Assembly (NCBI GenBank): GCA_029204225.1
Contig: CM055099.1
Coordinates: 67,169,852 to 67,233,851 of the forward strand
Length of the DNA: 64,000 nucleotides
Reading direction: 5' to 3'
Source: Diphasiastrum complanatum
Taxonomy: Eukaryota; Streptophyta; Lycopodiopsida; Lycopodiales; Lycopodiaceae
Shown here: positions 14,881-24,969 of the stretch, piece after piece
How the letters are laid out: the number at the start of each line of letters is the position of its first letter
Position numbering within the stretch: the stretch's first letter is position 1
The notes under the pieces: model-generated
What the model saw: the letters and a program-made list of their open reading frames with translations, nothing else
Told to the model about the DNA's origin: nothing
The model's database searches: none
Translations under genes and position numbers: made by a program

Positions 14881-16760
14881 TGAGAAGGCCACCATTGGAC
14901 AAGCTAGAGTGACAAAAGGTCATTTTCCTTTGCTAATTTATTGATGGCAAGTCAATTGTATTGGCACTGCCCAAATCAAGTACTATGTACATGTGTCATG
15001 TTGCACAAAATTATCTTTATCATATGTTTGATGCATGAGGGAATAGGTGGCATAAGCTACAATTAAAAAGGTTCTACATGAAGGTATTGGTGGTGAACCA
15101 TGTTCACAGATGTCAAGATTTTTTCAAAATATCTAAATGTCCACAAGATACACACAAAAAAATCGATGTCTTTACAACTCATATCAGCGCATTTCTCCTT
15201 TAAAGGTGGGAGGTATAAATGAATATGTGTGGTCACCTAGTTTCTTGCCATTCACATGTGACATACATCATTAGTGTTATGGATATCATACCAACTTGGT
15301 TGAGGCCGAGGTGGTGCATTATGCATCCACATGTGAATATCCCTCTAGGGGAAAGTGCCACTTTTTGGAGAGTAAGCCACCTCTAGGCGTCATCATGGAG
15401 GGGCAAGTGGCTTGATCTAGAAGGTCCTATAAGACCTAAATTACAACCACAAGAAAATATAAATAGAAGAATAAACTAGTTACTATTAAGTTCTTTTTTT
15501 GTATGATAGTAGAGTGAGTATCTCCTTTGAGGAGATAGAGCAAGTTTTGGTGTTAACCTAGATCAAGGGATACACTTGGTGGTTAAGATTGTCTCTAATT
15601 TAAGGGTGACTCTTATGACCACTAGAAAGTAAATGCTGTGAAGTTTTCACATGTGTGAGGACACCTCAAAGTGTGTGAATGATCTCCTAAGATGTGTGTG
15701 ATTGCACAAAGATCTTGCACTTGATTGATTCTACAATCTATCTTGAAAATTTTAAGGCACGAGCGCATAGAACATGCATAAATCATTCACAATTATACAT
15801 TCACATGTAAAGGCAACTCATGATGAAAAAAACTAAGTATGAATATGGCTTTCTCTTGGTAGAGAGAGAATACATGCATGAGCTCTCAAGTAGAGAGAGA
15901 AATCAACAAAAAAATATGTGTAGAATCTCACAATCTCTCCAAAAACTAAGTGTCAAAGCACTCCCTCCCTCATACAAGTAGAAATCCAAGCTAGAATAGG
16001 TGCAATATGATTGTACCCCTTTTCTCTCTCCTCCTAATTTGATTGGTCTAGTGACATAAGGACCCTTTAATTTAATTGGACCAATTTCATGGATCTTTCA
16101 CTTTTGATTGGTCACATGACTTCATGACAAAACATAGGAAACTGTCACTAGCCCTCTATCATCATGCCATGTGTAAGAAGCCTAATCTACCTCAAGCTAC
16201 ATCACATGCCAAAATTGGCCTAATCACCTACTAACATGTGTACTTGAGGTGGAAAAGTCAAAATACCATTAAACTCAACATAGATAGCTTTAACTATTTT
16301 TCACACATGCATGGAAAATTATTAATATTATAAGAACCCTTGGGAATATGGCCTAGGATGTGGCTCTATAAGAGTGGTGGAAGACATGAGATATGTGAGA
16401 AATGGTCAAAAATTGTCAAATCTAGCTTGATCAAAATCATGTAGATTGTACATAGGTGGGTCCCACACATGTGAGGCCATGGTGCCATTTGGGAATACAC
16501 TCTAGAGTAGGTTAGATCAAGTCTAAAAAGTGGGTCAAGTCAATTTGGTAGTGATTCCTACTTTGTAGGACCTAAATCCTAGATTTATAAAGGAAATTGA
16601 CCAACTGGCCACCTACTTGGCATGACTCTAGGAATGAGGCTAGAATGGCAAATTAGGGCAAGAAACCTCAATCACCTTCCTTACTACATGCTGGGATGCC
16701 AAGAAACCTTTAAGAATCTAGTAATCAAGGTGAGGCGAGGAGATCAACACGAGAAACAAA
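14881..16760. other. Possible LTR remnants between two RT relics
   Basis: No ORF of interest. A TATA-like TATAAATAG (near 15459) and transcript-like sequence after it would fit the promoter region of a decayed LTR, but I find no TG...CA ends, PBS or second copy. Confidence 0.3.
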
Positions 16761-16764
16761 AGTG

Positions 16765-17300
16765 CTAGAACGTTTTAAAGTGAATTATGCCCTCATGTGT
16801 GACATTATAGAATCTCAAGAGCCATCATCTTTTGAAGCAACAAAAGATTTAAAGGTATGACACACATTAGTGAAGGACTGATTTTGGCCCATTGACAACA
16901 AATGGGTTTACAAGACAAGGTTTCATACAAATGGTACAATTGCAAAGCACAAAGTGCATTTGGTACTCAAAGGATATGAGCAAAGCAAAGGATTGACTAT
17001 GAGAAAACATTTGCTTCAATAGCAAAATGGACCACATTATACTTGGACTGGCATCTTATGTCAGATGGAATATCTATCAAAGGATAGAAAATTTGCATTT
17101 CTAAATGGAAACTTGAAAGAGGAAGTTTATATGACCCAACTTTAAGGCTTCATCGTCAAGGGACAAGAAGACAAAGTGTGCAAGCTACATAAAGCATTAT
17201 ACGGTCTCAAGCAAACAACATGAAATGATTAAAATCTTGTTGAAGCCATCAAAGCTTATTTGTGCAAACAATTTGAGATGAAAGATTTTGAGATCTAATG
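16765..17300 (+). pseudogene. Copia reverse transcriptase relic
   Basis: Scattered frames read NGFTRQGFIQMVQLQSTK (the 'KWVYKxKxxxDGxIxKxKARLVAKG' block). AFLNGNLKEEVYMTQL, GFIVKGQEDKVCKLHKALYG and LKQTT follow in the order expected for copia RT. There are several stops and frameshifts, and no YVDD motif. It is more decayed than the 14.2-14.9 kb RT segment, so it is probably a separate older copy. Confidence 0.7.
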
Positions 17301-17679
17301 CATTACCGTCTAGAAGTAGAAGTATGGAAAATAAAAAATTAGATGTCAATTAAACCTTGAAAATATTTTCATCAATTAGTTGGAAGTCTTATTTATCTTC
17401 CCACCACATAACCATATATTTTCTATGCTATGATTCTTATCAAAGAGGAGTAACTTCTTTAGATCCTTGTACATGATTTGAAAAACGCTATGAAATCTGG
17501 TGCAAAGCTATGTTATATAATAGGAACTTCTAGCTTGCATCTCCACATTTTCACACACAATCAAATACATGTAAGACAAGAAGAAATGAAAAGCACTCCA
17601 CACAATCTCATAAGTTTCATGAAGTGAAAAGCTATTATTTACAACCTTAATAATGGTTAGGGCTTTGTTTAGCTACTAG

Positions 17680-18257
17680 CCATGTATTCTATCAGTCTAG
17701 AAAAAAGATACAGTGCACACAACATTCCCACATTTGGTTCATCATTTGAATCCTCATATTCTTCGCGAATAGCTTCATCCATAGGCCGTTGCAATGTCAA
17801 TTATTGTTCACGACGTTTAAGCTCATATCTGATTCATTTTGGTAGTCCGACCAAAAACCACATAATCAGAGCCCCATCATTCAAAAAATCAGGTTCCATT
17901 TTGAGCGGAGATGATAATCATGCACCATCTCTTTCTTTTCCATTTTAATTTTATTTAATAGTAGGAAAGAATCGTCCAAGAATTTTTTGGGTTTAAACCC
18001 CGTAATGAGTGCAGTTTTAACTACTTCTTAGTCATATCATTTTGTCAACTGAGCAACACCAATCAAGGTCATAGGAAATAGCTTAAGTTTATCTTTTGGA
18101 TTAAGTTCACCACAGACTTCGCAAGATTCAATTAAGATTTAAGAAATATGGCTGGATCTGATAATCCATTATACCTAGGCAACTCTAAACGAGGAGGTCT
18201 TCGGATAATAGGATGGGGTTGAGGTCCATCAATATCAAGGTCTCCAAAGTCAGCCAT
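17680..18257 (-). pseudogene. Gypsy-like gag N-terminus, relic
   Basis: From an ATG at 18257-18255 the minus strand reads MADFGDLDIDGPQPHPIIRR, then RLELPRYNGLSDPAIFLKS. The 'LPxYxGxxDPxxFL' block is characteristic of Ty3/Gypsy gag (retrotrans_gag family). Stops appear immediately afterwards. The inverted-repeat modules at 18.6-19.2 kb lie upstream of this start and could be part of its LTR, but I found no PBS. Confidence 0.5.
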
Positions 18258-18590
18258 TTTTTTAAACCAGAAAAATGGAAACTATGTAAGGTAATCCTTG
18301 CCGCTGTGATCAATTTTAGATTTTGATGAGATTGGATCTAGATTTTTTAATTAAATTCTATCTTTTGGTCTAATCCACAACTTGATCACTTGATGATAAT
18401 CAGATTCTAAATTTTGAGAAAAGAGATTTTGATCAAGTGATTGATACTCTAAAATAGAAATTTTTCAAAATTGGTATCAAATCAACCCAGAATCTTTCAC
18501 AAATTTGACAACAGCGAGGGTTCTTTCAATACTATTTTGAGTAAAAAATCACTTAATTGGCTATTTTTGACAAATATCGAAAAACTAACC

Positions 18591-19225
18591 TTTGCCTGTC
18601 TGGCAGTAGGTAGATTTGACAAAAATAAAACTAGGGTAGAACTAGCAAAGGTTCTTTTGGTGAACAATAACTTTTTTGCAGCTTGGCGAGGATTAAAATG
18701 AACTTTTTTTTGAACAATTCCGATGGAACTAAAAAAACGAAAATGATGAATCGCTAGATTTGAAAACCTCAAAGAAGTCGGCAAAGGTTCAGGCGAAGGT
18801 TGAAGAGTGATACTGTTATTTCTGCAAAAAATGATAGTTTTTTGACAAAAATAGTTTTCAGTATAATAAATAACCTTGACTTAACGTTCGCCCAGCTTAT
18901 TGATTACCAAAAATAACAAGATGGAATGACTGTGATTTTGGCGAAGGTTTAGGCGAAGGTTCCTCTTAGAGAACTGATATTCTTGTAGAAAGGTGTGAAA
19001 CTTTTTACAAAAGGTTACCATCAACTAGTGGAACAATCACTTTAGCCTTCTATTTTTAGAATTAACCTTCACCGACCTGGCTATAAGTAGATTTGGGACA
19101 GATCTATATACAGTAGACTAGGCGAAGGATGGTTTTCAATATTTTCTGGTTTTTTTTTTTAAACTTTTTTGGCAGTTTTTCTTCAATTTCTAAAAATTGT
19201 CTGAAAAAAATAACCTTCGCCCTTC
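18591..19225. repeat. Degenerate modules bounded by AACCTTYGCC / GGCGAAGGTT
   Basis: Two ~70-base modules (18591-18660 and 19061-19130) share the order AACCTT-pyrimidine block, CTGGC, GTAGATTTG, CTAGG and a closing C/GAAGG block. A third pair of the same end motifs brackets about 18875-18960. The end motifs are inverted repeats of each other, and a lone AACCTTCGCC is at about 19210. GGCGAAGG also occurs in the family-3 LTRs. Nature unknown; it may be LTR or MITE-like. Confidence 0.45.
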
Positions 19226-19394
19226 AAACTGTTGCTTCACTGCATCAGGGCATCCAATACCATCATAGCCCACCTCCAAGAGATGTCGTAGTACTATATA
19301 TGCTCAAGAGGACTCAATACCTCAAGAGAAGAATGATACAATGGATGACTATGACCTTCTAGGTTCGTAAAGATAGTCCATCTAGATTGCAACA

Positions 19395-19398
19395 CCCA

Positions 19399-19448
<50 letters not shown>

Positions 19449-19590
19449 CCATTTGTATATGTGATGTAGTAATAGTGGTTAATGTTTGAGTACCTCTTGA
19501 CAATGCATCTCGGTTTCCAAGGGGGTCTTGAACCTGGGATCAAAGATACTTTGGATGCCAAGCCAACCAACTCAACCAACCTCGTTGGAT
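19395..19590 (-). mobile_element. Probable tRNA-derived SINE
   Basis: On the minus strand a tRNA-like head reads GAGTTGGTTGGCTTGGCAT (A-box region). About 30 bases later comes CCCAGGTTCAAGACCC (B box, consensus GGTTCRANNCC). A ~100-base unrelated body follows, ending in a (TA)n tail of about 45 bases. An internal pol III promoter at the 5' end plus a simple-repeat tail is the SINE layout. I could not define target duplications with confidence. Confidence 0.5.
19402..19446. repeat. (TA)n microsatellite
   Basis: A perfect TA run of about 22 units that forms the tail of the SINE candidate. Confidence 0.9.
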
Positions 19591-19594
19591 ACAT

Positions 19595-20095
19595 GCATCT
19601 TGATAATGGAGGTGAGAAGTGTGTGACAAATGTGTTGAAATATTCAAAGAATCCTTGTCACATGATTTTCTCTTGACTTTTCACACCAATAAACAATGTG
19701 GTGAAACATTTGATCAAACTAAGGTCATGCAAGATTTTCAGGTGACCTTCCCCTAACAACCCCTCTACGTTTAACTCTCAGAATGATCTCGTCATCAACA
19801 ACTGGCCCAACTAGCAAAGTGGTTTTAATAACAATAGATCAATCATGGCCACTTGACTATTCACTTGTAACAAAGAGGTGCTCCTATGAAAATGAAAACT
19901 GTCATAGGGAGTTTGGTCTCTTGATCTTTGGACCAATGATCTTAACATTCAATTAAAATCCCATAGGACAAAAATACTTCTTTTGAGTTCTAATTATATA
20001 TTTTAGTTGAGAGAGAATGTATGTTGTTGTGGCCAAAAAATTAATGACTCGCAATTGGCGGTTTACCTCATTGGTCGACATTATGGAAAGTTCAA
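19595..20095. other. No feature seen
   Basis: Unremarkable intergenic sequence without ORFs or repeat boundaries. Confidence 0.4.
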
Positions 20096-20228
20096 GAACG
20101 TTGGAGAAGAGTGCTTTCTAGAGAGAGGATGCATATAAAGGTCGGGATCACCAAGGGGGAGATAGAGGGCTCCATCTTTTTGACTGAGTTAGGGTTAGGG
20201 TTTTATTTTTGGGGAATCTCAAATAGTG

Positions 20229-20263
<35 letters not shown>

Positions 20264-20264
20264 T

Positions 20265-20309
<45 letters not shown>

Positions 20310-20616
20310 TCACCAATGATAGACAAAACACTTTTTGCATATTCTCATTGGTCCACATTTGCTCTAAAATATGTTTGATGAGTAGTTGAAAGGTAGTTGA
20401 ATTGGGGTTGAAAGGTAGACACGTAGATTCTAGAGAGATAACATTTGCTTTTAGAAACTTTTGGAAAGAGCATTTTTTAGAGAGAGGCTAAAGGTATAGG
20501 GATGGTGAAGATGCAATGCACGAGAGAATAGAAGGCTGAACACAAGGAAGAGAGGTTTTTGCTAGAAATTTAGGGTTAGGGTTTAACTTTCAGGGTTCTG
20601 GAATAAACAATAGCAA

Positions 20617-20651
<35 letters not shown>
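20096..20651. repeat. Duplicated module ending in microsatellites
   Basis: Two related segments (about 20096-20306 and 20460-20651) share an ordered set of blocks: GA(A/G)AGWGC near the start, TAGAGAGAGG, an internal 'ag/gatagagg' region, and TTAGGGTTAGGGTTT. Both end in a GA microsatellite, preceded by (GT)n(GAGT)n in the first (20230-20306) and by AATAATGAGAG in the second (20621-20651). The TTAGGGTTAGGGTTT block is only two telomere-like units and is too short to call telomeric. Confidence 0.5.
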
Positions 20652-20655
<4 letters not shown>

Positions 20656-21684
20656 CAGTCTAGTTGGAACAGCTATGGTAGCGTAGGAGAACAGAATCAC
20701 TGTTTACTTTGCGCCGCTACACAGCACGAGAACAGAACGATTTGCGCAGAAAGTATTGCTGCAAAACAAAAGAGATAGCTGTTCACAATAGACAGCTAAT
20801 GATTGAACAGAATGCAAGTACAAAGTGAAAGCTGCAGCCTGGCAACACTGACGAGTTCGCTGTACAGAATCTAACGAAGAAAGCTACATGTACAATGTAC
20901 AGTTGTATGATTTTCTAAAATCTTACGAAACAGCAAAACTTAAAGAAAGGAATAAACTTGCATATGTTTTCAAGAATCTAGACTAGCATACTAACTAACT
21001 CTGACGGACGATGCTATCGAATCGTATGATGCGACTGAATCTCATGTCAGGTTATAAAATCAAGACAAAAAGACATTTAGCGGCGTCCAGACTCCAGACT
21101 CCAATCCTGATGCACAGATTCAGTCATTCCCATTTTTTCAGCAGCTTCTTGGTGCTTGTCTCTCACAAGAGGGGTAGTCATGCAATCTGCAAGCATCTCT
21201 TCTGTAGGACAGAAAAGATTTTGAATGGAATTTTTCATGTTCCTATTGTCCCTCTTAAAAAGTTACAATCAGCTATGTGTGTGTTTTGCTAGTTATATGT
21301 AACTCCGTGCATTCTTGGAAAAGACACTCTGATTTCCAGGATCTAACATGATTTCCTTGGCTGGCAAGCATTTCAGCCATGGGGCCAGTGTTTTCGTTAG
21401 TGACTTTTTACCAGGCATTAGGTTTTGGGCAACTAGTTTTATGTTGGAATTTTTATTATATTTATTAGTTCACCTAAGTTTGCCTTTTGGGAGCATTTAG
21501 GGTTTCATCCTTTTGTGCAATGATGGTTTTCAGGGACATATTTGAAAACCCACTTCAAAATCATCTAATGAGCACTTAGTTGGGTAATTTCAAATAGTTG
21601 TAGTTTTCCATTGTCGTTCTTTTTCTTATCATATCATGTTTTCTTCATGCTTTACTAATGAGATTATGCTCCTTGCTTTGTCAG
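20652..21684. other. Region before the ARPC3 exon; other exons not found
   Basis: If the ARPC3 exon belongs to a live gene, this should be intron. I looked for the preceding exon (the 'PVPGExGFPxPGLF' region of the protein) and did not see it. Part of 20.7-21.05 kb resembles LTR-type DNA in style, but no boundary is visible. Confidence 0.3.
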
Positions 21685-21830
21685 ATTTGTTTAGAAACTA
21701 TCTTAAGCAGGTTCGAGAGGAGACTAGTGGAAGACTCATGGGACGCATATATCGACCTAATGGAACTCCAAACAAGTGGTGGCTTGCTTTTGCACAAAAG
21801 AAGTTCATGAATATTATGTTGCCATTTTAA
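21685..21830 (+). CDS. ARPC3: Arp2/3 complex subunit 3 (ARPC3), terminal exon only
   Basis: After a good acceptor (TTTGTCAG, 21677-21684) the frame reads LFRNYLKQVREETSGRL, then YRPNGTPNKWWLAFAQKKFM, and stops at 21828-21830. This is the conserved C-terminus of ARPC3 (p21-Arc), a subunit of the seven-protein complex that nucleates branched actin filaments. In plants it acts with SCAR/WAVE in cell-shape growth. The exon starts two bases into a codon, so an upstream exon in phase 1 is required. I see no other ARPC3 exon in the window. It is either the last exon of a gene with a very long intron or an orphan exon copy. The reading frame is clean. Confidence 0.85.
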
Positions 21831-23049
21831 GGTTTTGAAGATTATGAATACCTTCATAGTGATTTGTTCGGTTCTTTCAGGAACCAAATTGATCATGAAT
21901 GTGTTACATGATGGTCACAAACAATGATCAAACTCCAAACAAGTATGGAGATTCCTTTCTAGAGCAAGGAGATGGAAAAGGACCATACGGCTGTCTTGGT
22001 AGAGTTGAGGCTAGTTTTGCAAAGAGGATGCTCATGAATAATATTTTTTGATTTTGTTATGTGTACAAGGAAAACAAATGATAATAGGAAACTCTAAAAA
22101 ATGCATACATTATAAAACTACATTACTATATATATCCAAAGTGATTAGAATTCATTTCTTAACCTACATTGAGATGGCATTTATTATAATTACTATGTGC
22201 TTGAACTTTAATGCGTGAGTGCGCCATGTCTTGTGCTTGCTCCAATAAAAGTTTGAAGTGTTTATAGATACAATACTTACCTTAAAAAAATGCATGATTT
22301 AACAAGTGGCCGCCAAGAAGGTTTTCTGAGCAATAATATGTGTTTCAAACTTGTTAGTCTGTGTGGAGAACCTTCAATCATGCGTTAGAGTTTAGTGTGT
22401 GACTATTTGAATTCTTGAGTCTTGTGATTAGTGTCACTGATGTCTAGTTGTCAGAATGTTAGGACATAGTGGCATTAACAAAATCTTCGTAAACATTATC
22501 TAAGACGTAAAAATCTTTAGTAGTATGCTACGCTTGGTGTGAGTGATGCTCTTCTCACTAATTTTTGTTGTAAATATGGAGGGTCGTGGGCCATGCTTCG
22601 TGTATGACATTTTTTTGAGATGATAATGATGAAGCACTGTATGGATGGAATTAGTGGAACATGTATTCTAGTCTTCATATGTGGATGCTTATTTGTAGAA
22701 TATAGAGCAGGAATTGTCATCAACAGTATAATGAATGCATTTCTATTTGATTTGTTTGTTCTCTTGAATGACTTTTTAAATTTTAAATAGTCATGAAGCT
22801 TGTGTTGGCTTGTAGTAGAGTATAATCTATATGTAGAAAGATACAAACAAGAAATATGGTTTGTGTGGAGTTGGTGTAATGGTAGGGTGTTTGCAATACT
22901 ATTTGCAATTTTTTATTGACTTTGTTAATATGCATTTGATAATGGCTGAATCTTTGATTTAGAAATGGTTCATTATTGATAATTGCCAATTGTGTATGTA
23001 AGTAATAATGTAGATGAATTTTCTTTATGTTCGATATCAACTTTTGGTA
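21831..23049. other. Probable ARPC3 3' flank; no other gene seen
   Basis: AT-rich sequence. It ends where the truncated copia element 3a begins in its protease. Confidence 0.4.
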
Positions 23050-23089
23050 TCTAGATTGGAGAAACTCAACACATGACTCACCATCGCGA

Positions 23090-23776
23090 CTGGTTCAAAG
23101 ACTAAAAGTCATTCACCCACTCTCGAGTTGTGCAACTTGGAGAAAACTCATCACATTCAATCGAAGGTGAAGGAACGGTCAGAGTTGAATTCAAAAGAGG
23201 TGAGGTCAAGTTGTTGTCCAACGTTCTCCAAGTTCCAAATCTGACCAAGAATCTACTCTCAGTTAGCAGAATCACCAATTCAGGTTCGAGGGTCAACAAA
23301 AAACTGCACAATTCTTGACAAATCCCGGAAGGTTCTAGCCTACGAAAGAAGAATCGGCTATCTGTACAAACTCAGCCATTGCTATTCTTCTAACAGTCAA
23401 GCTCTTCACACAGCCACTTCTGAATCAACTGATATCTTGTGGCATTTCAAACTTGGCCATCTTAACTTCAACAGTATTCAGCAAATGTCAGCTCGGAGTC
23501 TAGTACAAGATATGTCTTCAGTAAGCAAGTCAACTTCTCCATGCAAAAACTGTATTGTCAGCAAGCATACAAGAAGTCTGTTCAATTCAGACTCAGTTCA
23601 CACATCCAAAGGCTTGCTTGACCTTGTACATAGCGACATTTGTGGCTCGATGCAGACTGCTTCCACAGGGAGAGCTCTCTATTTTCTAACCTTCATCGAC
23701 GACTTCTCTCGAAGGACTGCAACCTACTATCTGAAGAACAAATCCGAAACATTCAAGTAATTCTTCATGCAATTCA
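23090..23776 (+). pseudogene. Element 3a protease and N-terminal integrase
   Basis: Frames read EGEGTVRVEFKRGEVKLLSN and VPNLTKNLLSVSRI (protease C-terminal part). Then come LYKLSHCYSSNSQ, ILWHFKLGHLNFNSIQQM (gag-pre-integrase with the H-x3-H zinc-binding half), CKNCIVSKHTRS (C-x2-C half), and DLVHSDICG...FLTFIDDFSRRT (first catalytic Asp of the integrase core). A stop after ETFK, then FFMQF, comes just before the insertion. Several frameshifts make it nonfunctional. Confidence 0.85.
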
Positions 23777-24952
23777 TGTTGGAGAGAGGGAGATGAACGA
23801 GTTGAGAAAATGTGTCGTATGTTAGAAACGAAAAATAAGCTCAAAGAGGTAAGACGAACACGAACGAGAAATGAACTCGAACAAGAAACGAACGAGAAAC
23901 AAACTCGAACAGAAAATGTTCGTGCGCAGCGAAACGAGCTATACGACTCTCTCCGTAAGCATGACTACGCCTATCAGAACGAAAAAAACGGTAGTGATGG
24001 GAATCACAGTCATTCTCGATTACGTAGCCAAACTTTAATAAATGAATGAAGCTCCAGAAAAATGGTTTGTTGCAAATAGTAAGGCAAACTATTCGTTGCG
24101 AATGATTCGCGAAGAGCTAGACGGTGCTCGACTGATAATTAGTCGCGAATGATTCGCGAAAGACAAGACTAAATGTTAGTCGTCTATTACCAGAAAGAAC
24201 AACTAGAAAGATCAGACAAAATGAATGATAAGCATAGCAATATTAACATAGATCTGAACGCAGAACAAAGAACTGTGTCAGATTAAGTATACCATGTATA
24301 CATGTCAATAATGCAGTAGAGCACAAGACAGTAGCGGACGAAACTGCGTGCCCTACGAAGCTTATACAATCTGTAAAGGAATAAAACCTTATTGCTGACA
24401 ATCAAGAATCAATGCGCAAGGCATCTACTTTGTCTCATTCATCAACTCATCAACTCATTCACTCATTTACCTGAATACACAAATGGTATCCAATATATAT
24501 ATATATACATTATATTACAGGTGTGCAGATGTGGAAGGTACATAGTGGATGTGTTGTCTGTAAGAGATCATGGGTGGCTGCAGTCGTTGTCCAATCTATT
24601 AGCACAGCTGCATGGGATGAGCGTGAAAAGGGTGCGACGTCAGTCAGTGCTGAAGTGATCGTTGGTGATGACAATGCAAAAAGTGTGTCACTCTTACAAG
24701 TAGCCTGAAGATTAGATTTATAGGGTGCCTTTGCTTTTAGGGCACCTTTGGCATTCTGTAAGATAGTGTCCCCTTTTCGTCTGTCACCATAACTTGTGTA
24801 AAAACATAGTGTCGCGATTCTTTCGTCTTTTCTTCGTTTGTGCGAATTTGCGTGTAAATATGCAGACTGTGCGACAACGTTAGTAAATATGCAGCATGAA
24901 TGGAGGCAGATTAAAATGGGATTTAAGGAGAGTAGAGGGAATAAATCCAACA
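23777..24952 (-). repeat. 3' LTR of the family-4 element
   Basis: In element orientation it starts TGTTGGATTTATTCCC (24952) and ends CTCTCCAACA (23777). It is very similar to the 5' LTR along its whole length, with scattered substitutions and small indels. It contains GGCACCTTT blocks, repeated CGAACGAGAAAC units, and a palindrome TCGCGAATGATTCGCGA at 24143-24159. Confidence 0.9.
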
Positions 24953-24969
24953 CCCCCCCTTAATCTGGA

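Noticed and set aside
20190-20590. Interstitial telomeric repeats
   Set aside because: Only two TTAGGG units at each site, and the plant repeat is usually TTTAGGG; too short.
22865-22900. tRNA-like AGTTGGTGTAATGGTAGGGTG
   Set aside because: Looks like an A box, but no B box or cloverleaf follows.
22517-23040. 109- and 85-codon minus-strand ORFs
   Set aside because: AT-rich, no motifs, no codon structure or context; chance ORFs.
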